Source: Parelaphostrongylus tenuis (lineage: Eukaryota > Nematoda > Chromadorea > Rhabditida > Metastrongylidae). Taken from it: a DNA stretch of 64,000 bases. The stretch spans positions 1 through 64,000 of the forward strand of contig JAHQIW010000367.1 of NCBI GenBank assembly GCA_019055375.1. Direction: 5' to 3'. The translations under genes were made by a program, and so were the position numbers. Shown here in pieces: positions 31,001 to 43,600 of the stretch (the first letter of the stretch is position 1; the number at the start of each line of letters is the position of its first letter). The notes beneath the pieces were generated by a model, which ran no database searches, was not told the DNA's origin, and was given only the letters and a program-made list of their open reading frames with translations.

Positions 31001-34000
31001 TATGCGTCGCCGTAACTTGTTCACATGCCATGTTAATGATAAGATCTAGTTCCGCACTCTATCTTTTTTTGAGTGTTTTTCTAAAGTTAAAAGAGTTGTC
31101 ATAGGTTGTAATAAATGTTCTCCAACTAACTGGACGTAATTTCAAAATGTGACAGTAATGATTAGAGAAAAAGCTTGGCGACTAGCCGCTCATAGACTTC
31201 CGATCGAAGCAAAAGAATGGTTAGATCTGTGTTACGTAAACTGCGCAATTATGAAGGCGATCCGTACTTGTTTCAGGTTCCGTCGAGCCGAATCAGAGAA
31301 CGTAACGACATATGCGCCGAATAGAATCTCCTGGTTGATGAAGAACCTCGATCTCGGGTATGACAGCGTATTACCTTCACGCTTTAGTTACTGTGACTTA
31401 TCATTAAACAAAGGCATCATACGGCTAGGCTTTCCTTGAAACGCGTTTCTACATGTACAACATCCTTTGGAACAAATCATTTGCGCCTAAGTGATGTCAA
31501 GATCATCAAGACGCTGCCAACGCTCTCAAGTACGGTGGATATCTGTGAATTACACATGATTAGGCGCGAATTCCATTGCTTTTCGCAACCATAAGCATTG
31601 ATGTCGATGCGTAAGTAGGCGTGCTATAAAGATCATGCGTGTTGATTGTGACAGGTACTCTCTTCGAAGGTTTCTTTTCGCATGCGGATTTTTGGCAATT
31701 TCGACTTTTTGCAGTCAAATGATAGAAAGTTCAAATTAAAGTTTTGTTAGACGTTGTTCGCTGGAAGCTCTATTGGACACTAAGAAACATACCGGATAAA
31801 GGATAAAGCTCTCGGCGTTGATCATTTCATGACGTATATGCGATGCATTCGTCTTCAATTTTTAAGCTCGTTTGAAGTGACTGAATGCATATCTGACCTT
31901 TACAATGACTCGTGGTAGCCTCTCGCTGAACCGAGTCAGTGCTGCTTACCCTCCAAGACAAGTCTGAGACCAGTCTGGTATCAACTTACCGACCCCGGAG
32001 AGATGGATGGCTTGGTGAGCCATGAGCGCGAGATCGAACCAGTGAGCTCGTGTGCGGCACAGAGCACCTCTCACCACTGCGCGACATGCGTTCTCACTAA
32101 GAGACATACGAAACAGAAAATTGACTAGGAGAAGGCAAAGCATGAGCTTCACTTGATGCAGTGGATGGCGCTTGAGTACCCGCAAAAGGTAACCGCGGTG
32201 TGGAAGCGCAGCTGAGGTACTGAGTTTTGCTTGAATCTTAGTGCAATGTGGCTGCATTTCACATTATGATCTGCCGTAAAACAAAAACGGGCTTATAAAA
32301 GTGGATATTATATACAAAAAACAGTCAAAATGAAGGGCTGCATCATAAATGACAGATATGTGCCATCGACTGTAAAAAAGACCCGAGCAAGATTTTAATT
32401 TGGCAGGTTTTATCATTCTGCGTCTTCACTTTCCTAATATGTCGGATGGCTAGTGGGTGTGTGGTACTAACGAGACGTGCGAGATCGTCGAAACTCATGT
32501 ATACTAAAGTAGCAATAAAACCTAAACGAAAATGGCTAAATCAGTCTCTTTGAATTATTCAAAAAATCTTTCCAAACGGGTTTGTTAGACGGCAATTTGG
32601 CGCGTAATTGGCTAGTATTTCAACCTGAGTCGCAACACTGAATCGTAGTAACCAAATGCTATTTGTGCGTATGAATCATATCGAACTAAACAAAGAATAA
32701 CATGCAATTCCTTCGAATGCCAACAGCAGTGCCGTCGCATAAAAGGCCATAGCAATCTTTATTTGATTCAATCTGTCTTCACATTTCATATTTTTTTCAC
32801 TGTGCAGATTCTAGTAGTTCTAGTGATCAATCCGTTTTTTGGTGCTCTTCTTGAACGTCGTAGAACAGTGGCGCAGCGAGTCTCCTTACAATCCCCTCCC
32901 TTTTCGCCATAGTAAAATATAGTAAGTAATTAGCATGAACACCATCCATACAGCGGTAGAACGAAATCTCTTTTATTATACCGTGACACTCTGGATTCTT
33001 TTGTTAGGTACTCTTGGAAAGCCAGCATGGTCATGACAGGAAAAATTAAGCGTGGTCAAACGTCGACCACGCGAGACTGGACGTAGTAGCGGAAGCTTTC
33101 TTTACTATGGAACTCAATATGAATGAATAATGGGAGGGAAGAAAAAGTTCACGGCGCTAGCCCATCTTATTGAGATGTAATGCCCCTTCCTGTTCCAGTT
33201 GTAATATAGCTAAGATGGTGGAAAGTCAATTTGACCGGTATGGTAACCATTGAGATCGAGTCAATGCATGAAGGAGTATTTTGCTTCGGCAACCTTAATG
33301 CTGCGATACAGCTGAAGCAGAGGCAAAGAATGCTCAATTTTCGAGAACACACATTTAGTGACTAATGACATCCTATGAATAATTTGTCCTACTATTACGA
33401 GGTTTCGAAATTTGAATAAGCAAACGGTGAAATATGATGCGCCTTCTGAATATTGGACAAGCGAAAAGAACTTCCATCATGCACCACACCATCTACACTC
33501 TCGAAGAGAGTGGTCCCACATCTGTAGAAATGGGGTTGTGAAACTGAAACCTTTAGGTGTCATACTCTTTGGGAAGGTTTATTCTAATGCACAGATGTTT
33601 TTTTTTTTTCACTGAGCTACTTATGATCAATCGGTGGCTTATCCAACACAGATGCTAAGGTTGTCTATAGAAGGGTGTCTTATTAACAATTCCTCTCTAG
33701 ATTTCTCGTTTTCGGCAAGAGATATTGTACTTGAAGAAATTGCGCTGCTCGGAGAGTTTGTCGAATGGGGAGGCGCAGAAATGCCTGACCTCACGAACTG
33801 GCAATCATTTTTGGCATGTAAATCGTACTTGTCCGATTTTCAATCCCTAACACATTTTTATGTATGAGATTAGGGGATACCAAAAGTAAAAGGTAAGCGA
33901 AACTTTGAACATGGGACCCCATCCGACGTTCAGAGTTGTTTGTCATTGAACATTATTGGATATAGATTTGTTATATCTTACCACCGCTTAAAGCTATCAA

Positions 34001-37000
34001 ATAAAGAGATTCTAGTTGACCAAAGGGTAAGCATCCCAATATTCGTTGGTGAGCCCAAAAGACCGACTTCTATAAACTTTGGTATCAATAATTGATGCAT
34101 GTAAGTGCCATTGTTTGACTGACGCAAGGTTGGTAGCGTTATCGTTATTATTTGTGTTGCTGTTGTTGTAGTTCATGTTATTGTTATTACCGTTAATGTT
34201 GGTTATTTTCTTGTTGTTGTTAATGTTATTTTCGTTATCGTTGTTGTTGTTGTTGTTGCTGTTGCTGTTGCTGTTGTTGTTGTTATTGTTGTTGATGTTG
34301 TTATTAATGTCATCATTGTCGTTGGTGCTGTTGTTTTTGATGTTGTTGCTGTTGTGGTAGATGTTGTTGTTGTTGATATTATTGTAGTTGTCGTTATTGT
34401 TGGTGCTGTTGTTGTCGCTGTTGTTGTTGTTATTGTTGTTGTTGATGTTGTTACTAATATTATGTTGTCGTTGGTGCTGTTGCTTTTTATGTTGTTGTTG
34501 TAAACGTTGTTGTGATGTTATTGTTGTCGTCGTTATTGTTGGTGTTGCTGTAGTTGCTGGTGTTGTTGTTGTGGCTCCATGACTGACCTTTGTGCTATTT
34601 CGCCTTCTCAGAGCCTGAAGGCATTTTGTGTAGAGCTATTCGTAAAGTTCAGTGGTTTATCTATAATACTAAGGAAAAGTTTAAGTACAAATGAACGCCG
34701 CTTTGCCTACACAGAAATGCGCATTGAATTTCAGTATTCTTTTTAGTAAACAGTAAACAGAAAGAAGGCGACGAACTGGGTTTCTTGAAGACTTTCTATT
34801 TTATTAGTAAAAAAAAATTTTGGCTAGAAAAAGGCGAACTTCAAAAGGTGAATTTTGGGCCAATAATCAGGAGATGTGCCGAAACTTGTGCATAAGAAAT
34901 GTGAAACGTCCAGAGCGTTGAGCCAGATACACTGTCAATACGGCAGCGATTCTGTTAGACAAAACCTGTGCATTGTTTTGTGAAGTGTAAGACTACCTGT
35001 GCTGTTGTTCATGATGCGACTGACGTAGAATGACATGATTTCTTACTGTCGTGTAAACCTTCATAAAAAAATCAGGCTGAGAAAGTGTCAGTAAAATGCA
35101 TTAGTGCACTTCCTTCCTTCCCGTCTTTCATTCATGAATTCATGAAAACGCACTAATTGTGAAAGCGTATCGAATGGCTAAAAAAGTGTGCAAAGGAGAA
35201 GAGAACAAAAAAGACTTGCTAAATTGTCCACGAAGAGTGTATTTTTCAATGACTACGAACCGGTAGCCACTCGTGTTAGATGAGGTAAGGTTATGTTTCA
35301 TCAATCTCTCAAGCTACCTTTCATATCAAGCCAATAAGTAACACTGTTAAGAGATGCCTAGAAAGTAGTCAAGTAAAAAATTCTATGGCAGTCACTGAGC
35401 TCCCATTCAGCACCTACATCGTCAATTAGTCCGTAACCGCCTTTATGATCATGTAACTCGGAAAGTAGTGCGATCAGCCCTAATAGATATAAGTTTAGGC
35501 ACAATTGAAGAAGATTACTTTGCCAAAACGGGCAGACCACTTTGTGCCCGTATAAAAGAACACCTAAGTGGTTAACGCCAGATTCGGAAAAAAAAACGCC
35601 TTCAGGCGCATATAGGCATAAGAGCACAATAGTTATTATGATGTTACTGGCACGATCTTGATAACGCAGAAGTCAAAACATCAAAGGTCAAAACTCTTGA
35701 AGAATTTTGGAAGACAAACAACGAAGGCACAAAAACGAATTGGAAAGACGAGTGCCTGACGATCATTCGTGATCTGGCGTTTTTTTCAAGCTGATTTTTT
35801 TAAAATGTAATTTACACGACACCATAAAAGTCATGTCATTCTGCGTCATCTCACGTGAACAACACGAGTTCGCACATTACAAAACGGTAAGAAGTTTTCC
35901 TTTTTTCGATGAAAGTGGTGTTCAGTTGCGCAATATGTTTCCACCAGCACTATAGAAACTCTGTTGAATCATATGAATAGCGTTACAAAAGTACGTTCAA
36001 GCTTTGATGAAGGCCATGTCGCTGAAATGTTGGTCATCGACTCACAGGGCAACAGCAAAAACAACAACAACAACAACAGCAATAATTGATAGCAACTTCG
36101 CGTCTGCTTAACAAGGGCACTTTTTAAAACCCTTGAATAAATTATACATCGTCATTAATGCTGACAAATGAGGTAATTAAGAACAAAAGAAGAGCAAAAA
36201 CTTCTTAAAAACGCGAAGAGAAGCCAATTTGAAGAAGGAAGTCACAATGGAAGGAGATGCGGCTACGTAAGAACTACTGATGCTGCCGGCATGACGTCCA
36301 TAGGTGTCACAGTGAGTAGAGAGGAAAAATAAACATGAACCATTCCGCAACAAAACCGCCGAAATTAGGCATCTCTGCGAGATTGCCCAACGACTGAATA
36401 GGAGTTCAATGTGTCGTAATGATCATTTTTATTGCAAGCACATAATTTTAGGTTCATAGGAGATCTAAGCGGTGCTGTGAATATCGTAGTTCCATTTAAT
36501 CTCACTGGACAAGCTGAAATACAAGCGCAGGGATTGTCCGTTCTGCTTGACAGCGCTGTATGTTTTATTTCTTCGCTGATTTATTATTTCAAATTGAATT
36601 TGAATGACTAATCGAGAGACGTTAAGAACTTTGAACTATTCTCGTAGCAAACAACTGTATTTGGCAAATAAAGCAAAAGCCTCATCAAGAATGAGTTTAA
36701 ACTGCGAAAACAATTAAACTGTTTGGAAAAACAAAAGTATTTATCTAACCGCCTTCTGCGGTATCATGATCTTAGAAATATATCCAGTAATGCAGAGTGA
36801 TGTGTAAAACTTTCGCGTCAGCTGGGACTCGAACCCACATCTCACTCTGTCCGGAGCGCGTGCTCTGACCCGCTGCACTACTGACGTCCACGCCGTTGAC
36901 GGCTGGCGGCTGACAGATAGACGCGCTGTAGCGTAGAAAGAATGGTATGCAAATGGGCGTCAGTAGTGCAACGGGTTAGAGCACGCGCTCCGGATAGAGT

Positions 37001-40000
37001 GAGAAGTGGGTTCAAGTCTCTGCTGACGCGAAAGTTTGCACATTACTCTGCATTACTGGATACATGTCCGAAAAAACTTTATATTACACTTTATATCATG
37101 GAATAAGAACTTCGTACTTTCTTCAACATGGGTATCCACCAGTCGGAGAGGATAGGTTACATGTTGAATATGATTAGTAATAGTTAATTGACAGATTTTG
37201 ATTCTTGAAGAGATTCAAAAGCAATTCATTTTCGAACAGTTCAGATTGAGAGCACTCCGAATGGCTCCGCGCACGTGAGCACCATCTCATGTCGTGCGAC
37301 TATCCGATCCGTCGACGTGAGGAATCACAATGGAGGTCTCTTCGGCTTAGCGGTCACCGTATTTAAGGTATTATTGATTAATTAAGATGGATATACTATG
37401 AATAAAATTAAATACAACTCTCTGTTAGTACTGAGTTTGTGAAGTTGAACTTTTTCAAAAATATTTGATATCTTTGGGGTCAGCCTTGCAAAATTATCTA
37501 ATTGACTTCCTTAGAACGGCAATTATAAAGAAACATATCTTTTGAATGACAATTGCTTGTCAACTGCTGAAAACTTTTTGCTTTGTTCGTTTTATGCATT
37601 CTTGAAAAGGACTGGATCATCGTCGTGATAGTGATTTCCCTGATTATGATTTTCTTTTACTTCATCTGATTTATAATTATCAATACACGCTATTCAGAAA
37701 TAAACAGCATTGCGTGGAGCTTTTGCTTTCTTAGGACGAGTGATAAAAGTAGAAATAGTTTTAGAAGGGCACTGTCTATACGAATCTATATTATCATAGA
37801 GTATTTCATTGTTGCAGCAAGGTGTTTCCGACAATGTTCGTCAACTTCTCCAAGGTCTGATATGCAAAAAAGTGCGAAAGTATCTCGACGGCGAACTGAA
37901 CGTGAAGGTTGTTTGTTCGGCAAATTCACTAACATCTTTATTCACTCATCGTAATCCCACTCTTTTTCTCTTTTTCTCAACACATTCGTGACCATAGTTG
38001 ATTTTGCGGTGGCTACAAAAACGGTGAAGCTCGTTCGCAATCTAAACACGGCTATGCAGTCTTTTTTTGGGGCGGTGAGGGGTTATAGCGCATTGATTAA
38101 GGATGTAAGTAATCACGAGGGGGAAGTACTGAATCGGAGGAACGCTTTAGTCTAGCTATTTCCAAAATGGGAAGGGAGTCGACTCGGCCAATATTCTACA
38201 TTATTCATAAGAAAGACAAAGTCTTAAGCAGGAAACGAATTGAATGAAGAAGTGCTGCAACCGACACAGTGATATGGCTCATGTAAAAAAGGGTGCGAAT
38301 ATCACGAAGATGTAGAAAATGCTTTGTTTCATTCAACTGAAGCTATCATATTGCTAGTATATGCAACAATTTTGCAGTTCGCGTGTTGAGCCAATTGGTG
38401 TTAGCACATCAAGGAGTATCTCATACCATAACTATGACCCATCATTATAGTCGAGCATAACAATACAATAAATCACTGGTTCTATAACTGAACTTTATAT
38501 GCAGTACAAAGAAGACGATACCAGTTTTCTATTAACTTTCGACAAATTTCGAGGACTGGCGAACCTACAAATTTGTAATTTGGCGGAGCTCTTAAATACT
38601 CTTTTCGAACACCTCAAAGGTAGATGATAAGTTCTCAAGTGCAAAATTCGTCTCATGTTCACTTTATTCGGGCTTTTTGATAAAAAAAAACCCCATCTTT
38701 TCTCATGGTGGAATGAAAAGACCTGTATCTGTTCAAGAAGATCTCTGGTTTAAGCAAAATTCTTATTGTTTATCAGCTTTTAGCGGTGTTATGATGCTAC
38801 AGATATATCCAATGATGTTGAGTGATGCGCAAAACTTTGACGTCAGCCGGTACTCGAACCCGCATTTCACCCTCTCGGGACGCGTGCTTAACCAACTGCA
38901 CTATCGACGCACATTTTGCCACTACTGTTTCGCCACCGGAAAGGGTGAAATGCTAGTTTGAGTCCCGCCTGACGTCAAAGTTTTGCACATCGCTCAGCAT
39001 CACTGGATTTTTAGATCAATATGCCTTTCATTTCAATCCAGAAAATCTACTACAAGCTGAAATGTGCATTTAGAAAATTGCAACTGTCTTCCAGTTTGTA
39101 TAGATAATTTCTGAATGATCTTAGTCAATCCCTCCTGTTTTCGTTTTCCTCTCCACCTCTCAAAATCTTGGTCCATTCACTTGCCAGAGTTTTTGTCATC
39201 ATCTCAATCCACTTTTTACGTCATTGTATAGCCGACGGGAGACCAGGAGACTCTGTCGCTCACTAAGCCCTATCAACAGAACCTTCGACACGTACAAAGA
39301 CCCAGAGAATGCATGTGCGTTTTGATCAATTTTCTGTCTTGCCCAACTATGCGCCATATGAGAGCCTCGAGGTTACAGACTGATGTTCAAATTGTTCTTG
39401 GAAAATGGCTTCGTCTACACTGTTTTTATGTATGCTAGTATCAGTTTTTCTTTAGGTGAGGATGAATGATGAGTAGGGCATTTTTTCTTCTCTTTGGCTG
39501 AGAACACATCTAAGAGAGGGACCATTCTTATCGGCAAATGTAGCAAGGGCAGTAATGGACGTTCCCAACAAGTCAAAAGCCGACTAGGGGACAATGAAGG
39601 GCACAATGGAATCGAACAGGTACAGCAGTATTGAAGCTCAAAGCGAAGGATATTGTTATGATGTCCATAGTACCAAAGACAATCGTTTCCTCTTATTCGT
39701 CAGAACAGCAGATGATTTAAAGCATGGATCTTGATTGTAGACTACAAATTTCTTTCGCACTATTGTTTTATTTGGTTTTTTTCCATCTGAAATTGGGTTA
39801 ATAAAGCCTGTCTTTGGCTGTCTGTGGCATGTTGGATGTTTCTCTAGTGCCGTAGGGCCGCAGCACCCTCCCTTGCCACCTGAATGAGATATGGCCTGAA
39901 GAAAGTGGTGTCTCAATGGACACTTCATGCACTAACTGACCATGACCGTGCTACACGCGTGACCATCTGCGAAAGTCCTCTGCTGCGACCGCACACGCAG

Positions 40001-40623
40001 AACTTTTTAAGTCGATCGTCACTATAGATAAGTCCTGAGTTCACAACGAGAACAAGACTTCATATATTTACTGGCTACCTAGCAGCGAAGACTCGCCAGC
40101 TAAATCCAAGTCCAAGTTTCATGGTCGGAAAATTGTGCTCCCGACTTTATAGGAATGGCAGGGCACACAAATTTCGAAAGTGCCTTACAACAAGCAAACT
40201 ATAACTTTCGACGTCTCTGGGAAGCAACACGGAAGCTAGCAACAGCAGTGCCAGAGGAGCATCCAAGAAGACCCAGTGTCGCCCTTTCCAGGATAACACT
40301 CGACGCCGTACATTGTAAGGTCGACTCGCCTTATATTGCGAAAATTGGGTTGGGTCAGGGTACCACGTCCACTGATAGCCCTGATATTGCTCCGTTTAAA
40401 TCATCTCTTCCGCAGTCTCCACAGCCTGAAGCAGCATCAGGATAAAAATTAAAAATTGCAGCTAGCTAAAACTGAAGTCACCAACTTCTTTGATCGTCAG
40501 TCTCATTCTTTTTGGGAGAAAGGCATCAAATATTTGCCCTAAATTGTTGCAAATCATTGATTATAGTGGTGATAACTCAGTCAGCAAAAATGTCGAAATG
40601 CGGAAGATGTTGCGCGGCAATAC

Positions 40624-40668
<45 letters not shown>

Positions 40669-43600
40669 ATATGTATCTACGTTAAAATATATATAGTTGT
40701 ACTCACAAAAAGGTTGTGGAGCTTCATGACTTTTTTGAAACCAAACTGTGACGAATCCTTTTGATGAGTATATACTCTGTGAACACGAAACTACTCTCTA
40801 GAAGTGTCTTTGATAGATTATCATCTTATTACAGTGTAGACCTCCTTCCAATGTCGGATTCCAGTGTTCAAATAGTTTCTGCGCCTCCTCACTAGACACA
40901 GTCGCTCTGCTGCATACTTGATAAGAAACGAGCTTGTTCAAAAAGGGGTTTTTTGGTTCTTTCTAATCAGGAAGAAACAATTGAAAAACAAATCTCATTC
41001 GCTGGAGGAAAACTTTTCGCAGGAGTGTTAGAAATCACTCGATAGCTGAGACCTGACGCTACGGCCCCACTGTGGTGAGGGTTCAGTGACCTTAATCTGC
41101 TGCCTACTTGTTTCATGCAACGGACAAGAGCACAAAGTTCAAATCTCTTATATGGGTTATTCCAAACAATAAGGTGGAATCAAGCAATGGCGTGGTACCA
41201 AACAATGTGGTAGGACCAGACAACCTGTAACATACATAAAGCTAAAAAGAATGAAGCTCTCGGCGTTGATCATTCCCTGAAGGATGCGTCGTGCATTCGT
41301 CTTCAATTTCATCTTCGTTTGAGGCGATTGAATACATATCTAACCTTTACAATGACTCGCGGTGGCCTCCCTCTGAACCGTGTTAGTGCTGCTTATCCTC
41401 CCAGACAAGTCTAAGACCAGTCTGGTAGCAATCTGTCGACCCCCGAGGGATGGATGGCTTGGTGAGCCATGAGCGCGAGATCGAACCACTGACCTCGTGT
41501 GCGACCACTGCCCCACATGCGTTCCTATAATATACATACACTACTATAATAATATAATTATATATACATATATATATATATATATTGCGACGTTCCGTTA
41601 TGTAAACATATGTCTATGTCAACATGAGTGATCGATTGATGAGATGTATCGTCATCTGACGATACTATGAATTTTATTATAACTGACGGTGTTATTCTAA
41701 CTGACGGAGCATGACTAAGCGGCGGAGCCCGTTTGGGTTGCTATGCTCGCCCTGGAATAACAAGCCAACGGTGGGATCTAGTGGGTGATTGTATAGTGTG
41801 AAAGCAGTGGGGTCACTACTGATTGCATATGGACATAATCCCTTGACCGCAGTGGTGGGCCCAGCATAGTCTACGTAAGTTCGCTCCTCCACGGAAACGC
41901 CATGTTCCGCTCACAATTCTATGGACTTCATTCAACAGTTGTATGAACACAACCTTATGATAGCAATTAGATACACGACAACGATATTGTGTGAAGAGAG
42001 CAATAATGGATCAACAACGATATGAGGTGAGGTGGTCCGGATGATGCCCGGCGGTCGAACTGAGTTTTAAGGTTGGTGGCAGTTGGAAGCAGCCCTCGAA
42101 ACTCAGATCATTTTCCGTTTAAGATCCTTGAACCTCTACGATACCATTTGCTCTCTAGGTCATGGATCATCTGCTTGCTTTAATCATCATGTAATTGCCG
42201 GAAAGATAGCAAAGCTCCATTGGGAGGTTTGCATACCCACGTTGCCGGTTTTTCAAAGCACCCGTTTTTAACGCTGTAACATTCAAAATATTATGGTGTT
42301 GCATAAAACCACGTTCTTTTTCTCTTATCTTGCTCACACTCTGCTGGACAAAATTTCTCTTCTTAGAGTTCTAGCACTCAGACTGTAGCACAAGCTTCAA
42401 AGAACTCAAAATTGCGTTTGCTTTTTTTGAAAGCTCCTTTGATCTCATGTGGTCTTTCGATTTGTGCTTCAAACCTCGCCGGATGGAGCTCTTCCTTCAG
42501 ACCATGAGTAATCATCTGATGGCGTAATGTTTCTTGATTCTTGCGATGTGCTTATTTTCTGGAAATACGGCTTGACACGGAAAATCAGGCCAAGTTTTAC
42601 ATTTTTCGCAGCGTTGTTTACCGACTATTTGAGAAAGCGAGGGCCGTGGCAGGGGCGTGGCAGGGGTGGGTCGAGCAGGACGATCAATATATTGATATTC
42701 AATTGGGGATTTTTCCTCCGCTTTGAAAGAAACTCCAGATAAACGATTAATTGAGATACTACAAAAATTTCTCTACACATTTATATGCTTTTCGGCTTTC
42801 ATTTAATAAATGCATGGTAAAAATGAGGGCGAAAGGCTAATGTAAAAATAATTTTTGATCTGGATGCTATAGGGTTATAAAGGGTTGTTTCGAAAAACCG
42901 TCCATGTGGGGCTGTAGTCTCAAGTCTTACCTTTCGAAAAGTTACTAACACCCCTATGAAAAGTTTTTCTCCAGCGAATGAAAACGGTTTTTCATTTACC
43001 CCTTCTAATCAGAAGGAACCGGTTTTTTCTCTAATTCTAACTCTTCGGGGATTTTTGTGGTTCCTACGTCAACCGTGGATTTCTCACCAAATCTGTAGTA
43101 ATTAATGCATAGGTGAGAAATTGCGACTCTAGTATTGGGCATATGGGTTTCTGCGTGCGTAATAGCAACGAAAAGAAAATTACCTTCTCCCCTCGGGGTG
43201 TATGATGCGTTTTATACTCGTGTTTGCTTAGCTCTCTCGACAGACAGAGCTTTAAGCACGGCTTCTATGTTACTGGGTAGCTTGAGAAAGACGAATCCAA
43301 CACTAGGCTTAGTTTCAGGAGAGACCTTGTTGATGCGCTCTAGCAACGAAAAGGAAATTACGTCTTCCCTTTGGAGTGTATAGTGTGTTTTGTAGTTGTG
43401 CTTGCTTAACCTTCTTGCCAGAAAGAGTTTTTTTCAAGGGACAACTTTGATAATATAGAAACAGCGATTCTAATACTGGGCTGGTTTCTGAAGACCTTTT
43501 TGCTGCGTTGTAGTGACGACGAAGGGAATAATACGTCTCATACTCGGCTCACATTTCTGCTCCGCTATAGTCTGTGCTTGGCCTCTCATCAGCTTTTGAT

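Larger units (their letters stand above)
40955..43030. mobile_element. Non-autonomous TIR element (family T), copy 2, with nested insertions
   Basis: The left terminus at about 40957-41060 ('ggttctttctaatcaggaag ... attcgctggagg') is the reverse complement of the right terminus at 42940-43030 over about 90 bp. The internal 42270-42900 matches the 49250-49890 interior of copy 3. A family A SINE (41250-41525) and a TA tract are nested inside. No transposase is recognised. Confidence 0.65.

Noticed and set aside
34175..34582. Two plus-strand frames encoding poly-leucine
   Set aside because: They are the translation of the GTT-type triplet repeat.
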